The notes under the pieces: model-generated
What the model saw: the letters and a program-made list of their open reading frames with translations, nothing else
Database searches by the model: none
What the model was told of the DNA's origin: nothing
Source of the DNA: Bradyrhizobium sp. LTSP885
Lineage (GTDB): Bacteria > Pseudomonadota > Alphaproteobacteria > Rhizobiales > Xanthobacteraceae
Assembly: GCF_000938305.1 (NCBI RefSeq)
Contig: NZ_JYMT01000035.1
Location: 76,751 to 140,750 of the forward strand
DNA: 64,000 bases
Direction: 5' to 3'
Program-made: the position numbers and the translations under genes
Shown here: positions 16,882 through 26,254 of the stretch, in pieces
Numbering within the stretch: the first letter of the stretch is position 1
Layout: each line of letters begins with the position of its first letter

Positions 16882-18792
16882 ATGAACATCGAGTTCCCGC
16901 GCAAGACCCTCGATCTGTCCTCCGCCATCGCCGAGGGCGATATCCGCGTGCTGCTGATGGTGCTGGTGCACATGACCGGCGACGAGAAATGGCTGGAGCC
17001 TCCGTACAAGCCAAAGCGCGACATCCGCCTGATCCCCGATCCCGACGCCGGCGTGCCGAAGGAGATCCAGGACGAGATCCGCGCCGCAGTGCTGGACCTG
17101 TTTGCGCATGGCACGCCAAAGCCCGTCATCACCGATCCCGGCGACGAGCTGATGCTGAAGATGATGCGCGCAACCCTCGGCGAGAACGTCACGCCGGAAT
17201 ATGCGCCGCTGATGCGCGAGGAGATGGGCTTCATTCCCCGCGACGTCCGCTGGCAGACGCGCCCCTCCGATGAGAAGCTGACACAGCAGTACGTGCTGAT
17301 CGTTGGCGCCGGTGTCTGTGCGATCGCGCTAGGCGTTGCGCTCGGGCGGCTCGGCATCCCCTACACGATCGTCGAGAAGCAGGACGAGATCGGCGGCACC
17401 TGGCACGTCAACCGCTATCCCGGCTGCGGCGTCGATACGCCGAACCACTCTTATTCCTTCTCCTTTGGTGCACGCAATCCGTGGACGCATTATTTCGCTC
17501 AGCGTCAGGAGCTGTTGGACTATCTGCTCAAGGTCGTGCGCGAATACGACATCCGTAAACATGTTCGCCTCAACACCGAACTCGTCGCCTCGCACTGGGA
17601 TGAGAGCAAGCGGCGCTGGATCTCCACGCTCAAGACGAAGGATGGCGAAGCGACGTTCGAATCGACCGCGCTGGTCAGCGCCATCGGCCAGCTCAACGAC
17701 CCCTCGCCCGCCCACTTTGAAGGAGACGAGGATTTCAGGGGCCTGAAGGTGCATTCGGCGCTGTGGTCCGACGACATCAAGCTCGACGGCAAGCACGTCG
17801 CAGTGATCGGCACCGGCGCGACCGCAATGCAGCTGGTGCCCTCGATCGCTGGTCGCGTCGCCTCTGTCACCGTCTACCAGCGCACCGCGCAATGGGCGCG
17901 GCCGGTGAAGGGCTATTCCGATCCGATCACCGAGGGCGCGCAATGGCTGCTCGCGCATCTGCCATTCTATGTGCAGTGGTACCGCTTCAACATGTTCTGG
18001 CGTTACGGCGACGGGCTGCTGCCGTTCCTGCGCAAAGATCCGTCCTGGCCGCATCCGGACAGCGCCGTCAACAAGGGCAACGACCGGCATCGCCAGGAGC
18101 TGACCGATTTCATCCTCTCCGAATTGAAGGATCGTCCCGACCTGATCGAGAAATGCGTGCCGACCTATCCGCCCTATGGCAAACGCATCCTGCTCGACAA
18201 CAACTGGTTCAGGACGCTGACCAAGCCCAATGTCGAACTCGTCACTGAGACAATCGACGGTTTTGCACCCGACGGGATCGTCACCGCCGACGGCAGGCTG
18301 CGGCCGCACGACGTCATCGTGATCTCGACCGGCTTCAAGGTCTCCGAGATGGCGGCACGGCTCAACATCACCGGACGTGACGGCAAAAACCTCAGGCAAG
18401 CCTGGGGCACCGACAATCCGACGGCCTATCTCGGTCTCACCGTACCGGACTTCCCCAACCTGTTCCTGATGCTCGGGCCTAACTCGGGGCCCGCACATGG
18501 CGGCAGCGTGATCTTCCAGTCGGAATGCCAGAGCCGCTACATCTCGGCCTGTCTGGTCGAGATGATCGAGAACAACATTGCAGCGATCGACGTGCATCAC
18601 GACGCGCATGATCAATATATCCGCGAGATCGATGCCGAGCATGAGCAGCTGATCTGGACGCATCCGGGCATGACGACCTACTACCGCAACAGCCGTGGCC
18701 GGGTGTTCTCGGCGATGCCGTGGCGGTTCGTCGACTACTGGAAAATGACTCACGATCCTGATTTCAATCAGTACCGCCAGACCAGAGCGTGA
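16882..18792 (+). CDS. Flavin-dependent monooxygenase, Baeyer-Villiger type
   Basis: 636-residue FAD/NADPH monooxygenase that would insert oxygen next to a ketone to make an ester or lactone. FAD motif GAGVCA is near residue 142, then VEKQDEIGGTWHVNRYPGCGVD. The Baeyer-Villiger fingerprint appears as FRGLKVHSALW near 285 (the following residue is S, not the usual P or D), and a second Rossmann motif VIGTGATA is near 307. A roughly 135-residue N-terminal extension before the FAD domain recalls 4-hydroxyacetophenone monooxygenase-like enzymes of about 640 residues. No esterase gene follows. Substrate is unknown. Confidence 0.88.
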   Translation: MNIEFPRKTLDLSSAIAEGDIRVLLMVLVHMTGDEKWLEPPYKPKRDIRLIPDPDAGVPKEIQDEIRAAVLDLFAHGTPKPVITDPGDELMLKMMRATLGENVTPEYAPLMREEMGFIPRDVRWQTRPSDEKLTQQYVLIVGAGVCAIALGVALGRLGIPYTIVEKQDEIGGTWHVNRYPGCGVDTPNHSYSFSFGARNPWTHYFAQRQELLDYLLKVVREYDIRKHVRLNTELVASHWDESKRRWISTLKTKDGEATFESTALVSAIGQLNDPSPAHFEGDEDFRGLKVHSALWSDDIKLDGKHVAVIGTGATAMQLVPSIAGRVASVTVYQRTAQWARPVKGYSDPITEGAQWLLAHLPFYVQWYRFNMFWRYGDGLLPFLRKDPSWPHPDSAVNKGNDRHRQELTDFILSELKDRPDLIEKCVPTYPPYGKRILLDNNWFRTLTKPNVELVTETIDGFAPDGIVTADGRLRPHDVIVISTGFKVSEMAARLNITGRDGKNLRQAWGTDNPTAYLGLTVPDFPNLFLMLGPNSGPAHGGSVIFQSECQSRYISACLVEMIENNIAAIDVHHDAHDQYIREIDAEHEQLIWTHPGMTTYYRNSRGRVFSAMPWRFVDYWKMTHDPDFNQYRQTRA

Positions 18793-19327
18793 CAGGGACG
18801 CTGACCTGAATCGGCCTCTCGTTAACTTGACAGACGGCGATATCTGCCGCAGCATTTCGACACTGCACCTGTTGAGGTGCCGGAGCGCTTGCTCCCCGCG
18901 TCGCAGGAATTGACGGCTGATTCTATGGTTGGCCGGCACGCAGCAGAAGCGGACGGATGTCCGTCGGCCCACCCTTGGAGAGGAGCATGACGCCACCGGC
19001 GCAAGCCAGCGACCTTGCTCAGCAGCAAGGTATCGGCGCAACTGAGGCGAACAGCAGCTGCTAGCCGCATTGCGCTGCCGACAATCCAAGCATATCCGCA
19101 GGACGAGAGCGCGAAGGCCAAGCGCTGATCGATCCCGAGATGATACTGGCATATCCCAGACATGCTTCGCTAAAACGAAGTTGCAGGGCCCCGCGATGCT
19201 TGAATGCACCGGGGCCCATTCGTTCGGCCTCCCCCTCGATCGCCGCGTCGCATTGCGTCACCGCTGCGGATCGGAAACAATTGTCCGAGCCAAGTGAGGA
19301 TCCAAGTGAGGATCGACCTGGGGATCG
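18793..19327. other. Intergenic stretch with two small hairpins
   Basis: About 535 bases without a convincing gene. Near the downstream end are two stem-loops in tandem: CTTCG/CGAAG (19165-19180) and GGGCCCCG/CGGGGCCC (19186-19217). A weaker GGAGC/GCTCC hairpin sits at 18882-18895. Just before the next gene there is a short direct repeat of AAGTGAGGATC. I see no promoter or RNA gene that I can support. Confidence 0.45.
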
Positions 19328-19960
19328 ATGATGGAAAAGCCGCGGGTACGAATTTACACCGACTACAAGAGCCCCTACGCCTACGTCGCCAACCAGCGTC
19401 TGTTCGAACTCGAGGACACATACGGCGTCGATCTGGAATGGCTTCCCTACACCTTGCGCATTCCCGAGTTCATGGGCACCGTCGAAGAGCGCACGCCGCA
19501 CTTCTGGCGCAAGGTGCGCTACCTCTACATGGACGCGCGGCGCTTCGCCAACGCGCAAGGGCTCGTCATGAAGGGCCCGCGCCGGATCTATGACGCGTTT
19601 TATTCCAGCGCGGGCATGCTGTTCGCCCAGCGTCACGGATTGTTTCGGCCCTATCACGACACGGTCTTCCGGCGGTTCTGGAACCACGACCTGGAAATCG
19701 ACGAGCTGTCGGATATTTCCGGCGTGATATCCGCGATCGGCGGTTCCGCCGCCGACTTCGAAGCCTATGTGCGCGGCCCGGCCCGTGCGGAGCATGACCG
19801 CATCATCGATGAAGCCGAGGCGCTCGGCGTGTTCGGCGTGCCGAGCATGGTGTTCAACGGCGAGCTGTTCTGGGGCGGCGATCGGATCGACATGCTGATC
19901 GAACGGATCGAAAAGCCGGAGACCATCGCGGTCGCGCTGGGAAGCAGGCATCGCAAGTAG
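19328..19960 (+). CDS. DsbA-fold protein, 2-hydroxychromene-2-carboxylate isomerase-like
   Basis: 210-residue thioredoxin/GST-kappa-type protein. It opens with VRIYTDYKSPYAYVAN, the pattern of HCCA isomerases in which the redox CXXC is replaced by SPY, and ends with GVFGVPSMVFNGELFWGGDR, the cis-proline region typical of this fold. These proteins use glutathione to isomerise aromatic-ring cleavage products. Two adjacent ATGs exist (19328 and 19331); the GGGGA element fits the second slightly better. It is not clearly in an operon. No signal peptide is visible, so it should be cytoplasmic. Confidence 0.82.
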   Translation: MMEKPRVRIYTDYKSPYAYVANQRLFELEDTYGVDLEWLPYTLRIPEFMGTVEERTPHFWRKVRYLYMDARRFANAQGLVMKGPRRIYDAFYSSAGMLFAQRHGLFRPYHDTVFRRFWNHDLEIDELSDISGVISAIGGSAADFEAYVRGPARAEHDRIIDEAEALGVFGVPSMVFNGELFWGGDRIDMLIERIEKPETIAVALGSRHRK

Positions 19961-19962
19961 AC

Positions 19963-21150
19963 TCAGAGCTTGTGGGGCGAACCGCGATAGCCCTCGATGT
20001 CGACATATTCGAAAAACTTGCGCGCTTCCGCCAGGCATTCGTCATTGGTCAGCGCCCGCTTGGCGGGATCGTCGGGCACTGGATCCTGGATTGGAAACCG
20101 ATAGCTCCCGAACTGCAGCTGAAGGCTGTCCAGATTGGCCGCGCCGGTCTTGAAGATGTCATAGGCATCGTCGGTGCACAGGAACGAGGTGATCGACGGA
20201 TCGCGATCGGTGAAGCTGGCCGAACGAAAGAACGGCTCGTTGCCATCGTTCATTGTCTTGATGAAACCCAGATTGCCCTGGTTCAGCCGGTCGAACTCCG
20301 CGATTCCGACCTTCGATGCCGGGATCGGCACCGGAGCTCCGGCGAAGCTCCCGGTGACGTTACCGTCCTTGTCCTTGACCGGCGTGCGGTTCGCCAGATT
20401 ATACATGATGTTACCGATCTTGTAGGCCGTGAAGTCGTTCTGCATGTAGACGATCTGCTTCACGCCGGCGAGCGACATCACGCCGGAGCACTGCGCACAG
20501 GATTCCAGCGACGTGTACAACGTCACTTCGCTCAGCAACGCGGCATGCGGCTTGGCCTCGACATGCGGGCCGGTCTTCCAGTCGTCGAAGATGTCAGTCA
20601 GACTGAACAGCCGCCGCACCAACCGCGCTTCGGCATGCTCCGCCGAGCTGCGGAAGAACGCATTGTGGTTGAAGTCGAAATCGATGATGTGGCCGAGGCC
20701 GTCGACCGCGACGCAGGCGATGTTGTGGCCGAGATAGCGATCCCAGCTGATGTGGCTGCGGTCGTCGCGCTCATTGAGATCGCCGCGATAGCGGTTTGGT
20801 GCGGACGGATCGATTTGCCTTGCTCGCTGCGGGTAGCTGCCGATCGGGCCGTTCTTGTTGCCGTTCCAGAAGCGCAGGATCAGCTTCATCAAGAGATAGC
20901 TGTAGATGCGGTGGCGCTCCTGGCTCTCCGGCCGTTCCAGCTCCTTTGCATCCTGACTGTAGTCGACGTGAACGATTTCACCGAGCGGCCTGGTCCAGTA
21001 GTGCTTGAGAGGGTCCTGCTGGTCGAAGCCGGGATCGAGCGGATCGGCCTGATCAGCCGCCGCAATCGAGGTGCCAGCAGCGAGCGCGCTTGTGGCCGCT
21101 GCCGTCGTCACGATGAAGTTACGCCGATTCAGTTTATCGCTGTCGCTCAT
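19963..21150 (-). CDS. Tat-exported protein with cytidine-deaminase-type zinc motif
   Basis: 395 residues. The N-terminus has a clear twin-arginine signal (LNRRNFIVTTAAATSALAAG, cleavage near AAA residue 31). The body carries HAEARLVRRL near residue 165 and TSLESCAQCSGVM near 204. This HxE plus CxxC arrangement is the zinc site of the cytidine/TadA-like deaminase fold, although the usual PC is SC. A NHNAFFRSSAEHAEA segment precedes it. The start at 21150 is chosen because CGGGAG is six bases upstream; in-frame ATG and TTG codons lie farther out. Export of a deaminase-fold protein is unusual; catalysis and substrate are unknown. Confidence 0.75.
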   Translation of the reverse strand: MSDSDKLNRRNFIVTTAAATSALAAGTSIAAADQADPLDPGFDQQDPLKHYWTRPLGEIVHVDYSQDAKELERPESQERHRIYSYLLMKLILRFWNGNKNGPIGSYPQRARQIDPSAPNRYRGDLNERDDRSHISWDRYLGHNIACVAVDGLGHIIDFDFNHNAFFRSSAEHAEARLVRRLFSLTDIFDDWKTGPHVEAKPHAALLSEVTLYTSLESCAQCSGVMSLAGVKQIVYMQNDFTAYKIGNIMYNLANRTPVKDKDGNVTGSFAGAPVPIPASKVGIAEFDRLNQGNLGFIKTMNDGNEPFFRSASFTDRDPSITSFLCTDDAYDIFKTGAANLDSLQLQFGSYRFPIQDPVPDDPAKRALTNDECLAEARKFFEYVDIEGYRGSPHKL

Positions 21151-21346
21151 CGACATCTCCCGCGGCAAATTGGACGGGGCAGTATCTCAAATGGATCCGC
21201 ACAGGTCGGTTACGTTTAAAAAATGCAGTCTCGCCGAAGCACATTCAGGAAAAGAGAACATCGCATTCATCGGAGTAACGCCCCATACTAACATCCTATG
21301 GTTGCAATTGAAAGCGTCCGCCAAGACTTTCCGCACGGCCAAGTGA

Positions 21347-22357
21347 TCACCTCCTTGCCAAAACGGCCCAGCACCCGGTGCGTTCGAGCACCGGCTTCAA
21401 CGCAGCGCGGCTGGCGCCATCAAGCGCGGCAAATTTCTCGCGGATTTGCTGCAGGCATTTGACCTGGTATTTGAACGGTGCCAGCGCATAAGGCAGCCCC
21501 CACACATTGATCTCCAGCCGGTCGAGCCCTTTCGCGAAGGCATCCGCATTGGCTGCCAGGAACGGCAAATAGAGCTCGCCGGCGATCCGCAGCAACGCCT
21601 CGGTGAACCCGCCAAGCGCTTGCGCGCGCGGAGACCAGGCGCCCTCGACACCGGATGCGTCATCGAGCCGGCGCACCCAATGGTCGGTGAAGGGCGCCCG
21701 CTCCCGCATGATCCGCATCGGCGCCGGGTCGGTCGCCATTTCGCTGAGCTGGCCGAACCAGGCAAAGTCCGCCAGCGACGGCCGGCTGCCGAACAGATAG
21801 TTTGTCATGCCGACATGCGGCTCGAAGGCTGCCAGGATGCGGCGGTAGCTCTCCTCGAGCAGCGGCCTGTTCTCGGCGGTCGCGCCGAGAATGACCATGC
21901 GCGAGATCTGCCGCTGCCGGAATTCCGCGACCTCCTGTGGGCTGCCGGCCTCGGCCTCCGATGTCGACCATTCCTCGGCGCCCCAGCGCGAAACGTAGGC
22001 CTGGTCTTCCGCGTCCCACCAGCGATAGAGGAACAACGGCTTCACCGCCCATTCGTCGGCCAGATCTTCCAGCAGATCGCAGACGAATGCCACCGCCTTG
22101 TCGTCCGGGATCACCGAGCGCCCCCGGTGCCGGGCCTCGAGGTCGTAGGCAAGCGTCGTGGTCTCGCCGCGATAGCTGCCATCAGGATATTGCAGCACCG
22201 GGATCAGCATCGGCTTCAGATGCGCGGTCGCCGCCCGCAGCGCCTTGGTCATGATCACCCAGTCGTGCGGAATCCGCCGGTAGCGCATCAGCGCGCGCAG
22301 CTTGATCGCGTAGGGCGATGCGGTCGATCCGATCAGGCGGTAGCGGCCGTTTGTCAT
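21347..22357 (-). CDS. Glutathione S-transferase-like protein
   Basis: 336 residues. The N-terminal thioredoxin-like domain (about 1-80) begins RYRLIGSTASPYAIKLRALM with a Ser/Pro pair at the usual GST active-site position, continues LIPVLQYPDGSYRGETTTLAYDLE, and is followed by an all-helical C-terminal domain containing NYLFGSRPSLADFAWFGQL, a classic GST motif. It is longer than ordinary GSTs (about 220 residues), with an extra C-terminal region. The start at 22357 gives MTNGRYRL; longer frames lack a GST-like beginning. It is divergent from the class II aldolase gene. Substrate unknown. Confidence 0.82.
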   Translation of the reverse strand: MTNGRYRLIGSTASPYAIKLRALMRYRRIPHDWVIMTKALRAATAHLKPMLIPVLQYPDGSYRGETTTLAYDLEARHRGRSVIPDDKAVAFVCDLLEDLADEWAVKPLFLYRWWDAEDQAYVSRWGAEEWSTSEAEAGSPQEVAEFRQRQISRMVILGATAENRPLLEESYRRILAAFEPHVGMTNYLFGSRPSLADFAWFGQLSEMATDPAPMRIMRERAPFTDHWVRRLDDASGVEGAWSPRAQALGGFTEALLRIAGELYLPFLAANADAFAKGLDRLEINVWGLPYALAPFKYQVKCLQQIREKFAALDGASRAALKPVLERTGCWAVLARR

Positions 22358-22541
22358 GGCAAGCCTCGGCTCTTTTCCTCGATGCCGACATCGTACCCGC
22401 CGCACTCCAACGGCGCATTCGGATTTTGCCCGCCAGACCTGCAAATAAGCAGACGAGGCGCGCCTTGCCGCCGTGCGAATTCTGCTATCTTCGCGGCCAA
22501 TCAACGGGCTCCGGCCCGCGCCACGCTCAGGAGAGAACGCC

Positions 22542-23336
22542 ATGAATCCGCCCGTCAGCTCGCCCGCGATCAAGGTCGTCAAATCGGTTCGCGAGCAGGT
22601 GAGCGCCGAGGAGTGGCAGGCCCGCGTCGACCTCGCCGCCTGCTATCGCCTGACGGCGATGTACGGCATGACGGAGATGATCGCCAACCACATCTCCTGC
22701 CGCGTGCCCGGCACCACCGACCAGTTCCTGATCAATCCCTACGGCATGCTTTACGAAGAGATCGACGCCTCCAGCCTGATCAAGGTCGACGTCCAGGGCA
22801 ACACGCTGTTCAACGCTTCCGACTATGACGTCAATATTGCGGGCTTCGTCATTCACAGCGCCATCCACATGGCCAAGCACGACATCGACTGCGTCGCACA
22901 CACCCACACACCGGCCGGCATGGCGGTCTCCGCGATGGAATGCGGGCTGCTGCCGATCGCGCAGACCTCGATGCGCTTCCTGCACATCGCCTATCACGAT
23001 TTCGAAGGGATCGCCGACAATGTCGACGAGCGCGAGCGGCTGGTCCGCGACCTCGGCGACAACGAGGCGATGATCCTGCGCAACCACGGCCTGCTGGTTG
23101 TCGGCCAAACCGTACCGGCCGCCTTCAACGTGCTGTTCCGCCTCGAACGCGCCTGCCAGACTCAGGTGATGGCGCTGTCCTGCAACACCAAGCTGGTCTA
23201 TCCGCCGAAAAATATCCTCGAAGACACCTATGAGCGGATGCTGCCCAAGCCCGGCCGCACCGCACGCAACGGCGAACTCGCCTGGCCCGCGCTGCTGCGC
23301 AAGCTCGATCGGGCTGATCCGTCGTATCGGGATTGA
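22542..23336 (+). CDS. Class II aldolase/adducin family protein
   Basis: 264-residue protein of the fuculose-aldolase/adducin fold, usually zinc-dependent. The metal-site histidines are visible in CVAHTHTPAGMA near residue 125 and in ILRNHGLLVVG near 184; NHISCRVPGT near 48 is the glycine/serine-rich phosphate region. An AGGAGAG ribosome site precedes ATG 22542, so longer frames are rejected. Members of this adducin-like subgroup with N-terminal extensions are common in rhizobia and often have no assigned substrate. It is followed by a repeat-rich gap, so it probably ends its transcript. Confidence 0.85.
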   Translation: MNPPVSSPAIKVVKSVREQVSAEEWQARVDLAACYRLTAMYGMTEMIANHISCRVPGTTDQFLINPYGMLYEEIDASSLIKVDVQGNTLFNASDYDVNIAGFVIHSAIHMAKHDIDCVAHTHTPAGMAVSAMECGLLPIAQTSMRFLHIAYHDFEGIADNVDERERLVRDLGDNEAMILRNHGLLVVGQTVPAAFNVLFRLERACQTQVMALSCNTKLVYPPKNILEDTYERMLPKPGRTARNGELAWPALLRKLDRADPSYRD

Positions 23337-23376
23337 AGCCGAGCGTTTCGTTTCGCGCATCAGACAGCCCATTCGC

Positions 23377-23503
23377 GGTGTCATCACCCGCGCATGCGGG
23401 TGACCCAGTATTCCAGAGGCGCCTGGGTTCAACCTGAAAGGCCGCGGCGTACTGGGTCGCCCGGTCCATGTGAGCAATTGCGCACAGGCCGGGCGATGAC
23501 ACC
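23377..23503. repeat. Interspersed intergenic inverted repeat (about 127 bp)
   Basis: Outer arms GGTGTCATC (23377-23385) and GATGACACC (23495-23503) are inverted copies, with inner complementary parts around GACCCAGTA and TACTGGGTC. The architecture, ending in ...GGGCGATGACACC, resembles short palindromic elements scattered between genes in Bradyrhizobium. The inverted repeat is seen here; membership of a genome-wide family is recalled knowledge and was not searched. Confidence 0.65.
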
Positions 23504-23564
23504 GTGGATAGGACGCAGCTTCGCGTTCTCGCGACGTGTTTTGCCCGAGCTTTGCTCTTCGTTC

Positions 23565-23694
23565 CGCCCTCTCCTCAAACAGAGGGCGCAGGGAAAGCCG
23601 GGTGCGCGCTGCACCCGCGGTCCCGTGTGCAATAGTAGTAAGCAACGCACACGAGCATACAGGTTCAGCGGAGGCACTCCGGCTTTCCCTGCGC
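23565..23694. repeat. Complex inverted-repeat element with nested hairpins
   Basis: Three nested or adjoining stems: CGCCCTCT/AGAGGGCG (23565-23588), a perfect 16-bp inverted repeat GCGCAGGGAAAGCCGG at 23586-23601 matched at 23679-23694, and within its loop CGTGTGC/GCACACG (23624-23653). The element lies in the non-coding gap after the class II aldolase. It looks like a mobile or scattered palindromic unit and has no protein-coding frame of its own. Confidence 0.65.
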
Positions 23695-24204
23695 GATGGG
23701 TTACGGCTTATACGTGCTCTCCCCGGCGAGACTAGGCTTGCTTGTCACCGCCCCCGCAAAGACGCTGTCGCGTCTTGCGAGAGGACACCAACCACTGGGG
23801 CGTCCGAACCACACGACTTCACCGTCCGCTTCACGCGCTCTCGTCAGTCGCGCACTCAGCGTCCACCGCATCTCACCGCAACGTCCGTGACGATCGCGAG
23901 CGCCCCTCAATCGGGTGAGACGGGCGGATTAAACGGCTGAGTTGGGGGGCGTGTCAAGATAGAATACTGAAAATCCGAATCATTTTTTCCAAGGCAGATT
24001 GACGGCTCTTTGCTGAGTTGCCCGGTCGGGTTGAGTTGTCGCAGGCGCAGGATCCATTTTCGAGCTTGCGTTTCGGAGGGAGGGAGAATCCCCCAACGCT
24101 GTATCTGATCTGCCGATGGATCCCATCTGAACAAGCTGGCTTATCCGGCTACGGTACGATCCCTAGCTTCTCGTCATGTCCAATCCAGGCCTGTCGAGAA
24201 AGCC
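23695..24204. other. Non-coding remainder of the repeat-rich gap
   Basis: After the inverted-repeat elements, about 510 bases lead to the Old Yellow Enzyme gene. Short open frames are present but none has a ribosome site or recognisable protein pattern. The last 100 bases are the likely promoter/leader of the reductase gene; no clear operator was found. Confidence 0.4.
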
Positions 24205-25278
24205 ATGAACCAATCATTCACGCCCGTCCGTATCGGACGCCACACCCTGCCCAACCGCCTGGTCATGGCCCCGATGACCCGCAGCCGCGCGACATTCGAC
24301 GGCACGCCGGGAGAATTGGCTACCGAGTATTATGCGCAACGCGCCAGCGTCGGCCTGATCGTCACCGAAGGCACCCAGCCATCGGACGACGGACAGGGCT
24401 ATCTCGCCACACCGGGCATCTACACATCAGCGCATGTCGCGGGGTGGCAGAACGTGACCCGAGCCGTGCACGACAAGGGCGGCCGTATCTTCATCCAGAT
24501 CATGCACGCCGGACGCATGTCGCATCCCGACAATACGCCGCATCATCGTCAAGCCGTGGCACCGTCAGCGATTGCGCCGGGAAGTCAGATGTTCACCGCG
24601 AAGGGGATGCTGGACATTCCCGTGCCCCGCGCGCTGACGACCGAGGAGGTGCGCCGGACCGTCGCCGACTTCCGCCATGCGGCGCGCAGCGCCATCGAGG
24701 CGGGCGCTGACGGCGTCGAGATTCACGGCGCGAACGGCTATCTCGTCCAACAGTTCCTCGCTCCCAACGCCAACACGCGCACCGATGAATATGGCGGCTT
24801 GATCGCGAACCGCACCCGTTTCGCCATCGAGGTCGCGACTGCGATTGCCGACGAGATTGGCGCGGACAGGACGGCGATCCGCCTGTCCCCCGGCATCACC
24901 ATGTGGGGGATCGACGAAGGCGCGGAAGGTCCGGCGCTCTATCGCTATCTGGTCAACGAACTCGACAAGCTTGGTCTTGCCTATGTGCACGTCCTCCATG
25001 CCGGCAACGAGCAACTCGTGAGCGACATCCGCGCGCGGTGGAAGCAGGCGCTGATCGTGAACCGGCCTGGTCGTCCGCGCGACCAGATCGGTGCTGACAT
25101 CGCATCGGGCCTGGCCGATCTGGAAGCCTACGGCCAGATGGTCCTTGCCAACCCGGACTTCGTCGCACGGTTGAAGACCGGTGCACCGATGAACGAAGCG
25201 GATCGCGCCGGTTTCTTTGGCGGCGACGCGCCGGGCTACACCGACTATCCCGCGCTCGAGGCGGCCACGGCGGCGTAA
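24205..25278 (+). CDS. Old Yellow Enzyme family alkene reductase (NemA-like)
   Basis: 357-residue FMN TIM-barrel reductase, NAD(P)H-dependent, acting on activated alkenes such as enones, maleimides or nitro compounds. Motifs: LPNRLVMAPMTRSRA near residue 15, FIQIMHAGRMSHP near 98, the substrate-binding pair in VEIHGANGYLVQQFLAPNANTRTD near 172, and the C-terminal FFGGDAPGYTDYP characteristic of NemA-type members. An NmrA-like gene follows after 41 bases, suggesting a redox/electrophile response unit. The specific substrate is unknown. Confidence 0.92.
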   Translation: MNQSFTPVRIGRHTLPNRLVMAPMTRSRATFDGTPGELATEYYAQRASVGLIVTEGTQPSDDGQGYLATPGIYTSAHVAGWQNVTRAVHDKGGRIFIQIMHAGRMSHPDNTPHHRQAVAPSAIAPGSQMFTAKGMLDIPVPRALTTEEVRRTVADFRHAARSAIEAGADGVEIHGANGYLVQQFLAPNANTRTDEYGGLIANRTRFAIEVATAIADEIGADRTAIRLSPGITMWGIDEGAEGPALYRYLVNELDKLGLAYVHVLHAGNEQLVSDIRARWKQALIVNRPGRPRDQIGADIASGLADLEAYGQMVLANPDFVARLKTGAPMNEADRAGFFGGDAPGYTDYPALEAATAA

Positions 25279-25319
25279 GTCTGCGTGCCTACCTTGCAGT
25301 GAACGAGTTGGAGGATGAC

Positions 25320-26180
25320 ATGAAGGTCGGTGTGAGCGGTGCCAGCGGCCATCTGGGCAGAGCCGTCATCGCAGAACTGCTGCAACGCGCCGGCGGACAC
25401 GAGGTCGTGGCGATCACGCGCACGCCCGAAACCGTCTCTACACCGGCCCAGGGACGATTCGGAGACTACGACCAGCCCGAAAGCCTGGCGCAGGCCTATG
25501 CGGGTCTTGATCGTCTGCTCATCATCACAACCGTCGCTCCCGAGCCCGGAAAGCGCGGCGCACAGAATGTCGCGGCCATCGACGCGGCCGTGAAGGCGGG
25601 AGTCAAGCATATCGTCTTCATGTCGGCCGTGGGCACGCGGCAGGAGGAGGAACCGGCGCGCGGCGCCTCCTACTGGCGGGGCGAGCAGCATCTGATCGCG
25701 ACGGCGCCGGCCTGGACCATCCTGCGTATGAACTTCTATGCCGAAGCCTTCCTCCAGATGGCGCAGGGGACGCTCGATCAGGGTGTGCTGCCCGGCCTCG
25801 CCGAAAGCCGGGCTGCTTTCGTAGCGCGCGATGACGTGGCGGCCGCGGCAGCGGGAATCCTGATCGGCGACGGCCATGCAGGCGCGATCTACAACGCGAC
25901 CGGCCCCGAGCGCCTCTCGGGTGCGGAGCGCGCGAGCCTCATCGCCGAAATCACGGGCCGACCGCTTGCGTTCCGTGTCATCACGGAAGAGCAATTGCGC
26001 GCCGGACTGACGCGGGCGGGCCTGCCGGCGGGGGCCGTCAACATCGTCGTCGGCATCCAGGCGAGCTTCGCAGCGGGTGTGTTCGACATTGTCACCGGCG
26101 ACGTCGAGCGCCTTGGCGGCCGGCCGCCCAAGCCTCTCCACGACGTGCTGGCCGGGGCGCTGACGTCTCCTTCGGCCTGA
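25320..26180 (+). CDS. NmrA/SDR-a family NAD(P)-binding protein (quinone-reductase-like)
   Basis: 286-residue atypical SDR. The glycine motif GASGHLGRAV near residue 7 binds the dinucleotide; AAIDAAVKAGVKHIVFMSAVG near 88 is typical of NmrA/QorB-type proteins. The canonical YxxxK is not evident. The ATG at 25320 is preceded by GGAGGA. It is probably cotranscribed with the upstream Old Yellow Enzyme. Related proteins reduce quinones or act as redox sensors; which applies here is not known. Confidence 0.85.
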   Translation: MKVGVSGASGHLGRAVIAELLQRAGGHEVVAITRTPETVSTPAQGRFGDYDQPESLAQAYAGLDRLLIITTVAPEPGKRGAQNVAAIDAAVKAGVKHIVFMSAVGTRQEEEPARGASYWRGEQHLIATAPAWTILRMNFYAEAFLQMAQGTLDQGVLPGLAESRAAFVARDDVAAAAAGILIGDGHAGAIYNATGPERLSGAERASLIAEITGRPLAFRVITEEQLRAGLTRAGLPAGAVNIVVGIQASFAAGVFDIVTGDVERLGGRPPKPLHDVLAGALTSPSA

Positions 26181-26254
26181 AGGCTTGCACCGCGCAAGCG
26201 CTGCATAACGCTCCAGGCCGATTTTGCAAGCGGAAGGGACGCGCTCCCCGCCGG

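Noticed and set aside
17329..19209. 626-codon minus-strand open frame over the monooxygenase gene
   Set aside because: Antisense shadow in high-GC DNA; composition is rich in Arg, Gly and His with no domain, while the plus frame has complete FAD and fingerprint motifs.
23337..24204. Small open frames in the repeat-rich gap
   Set aside because: They lie within palindromic repeats, lack ribosome sites and show no protein pattern; judged non-coding.
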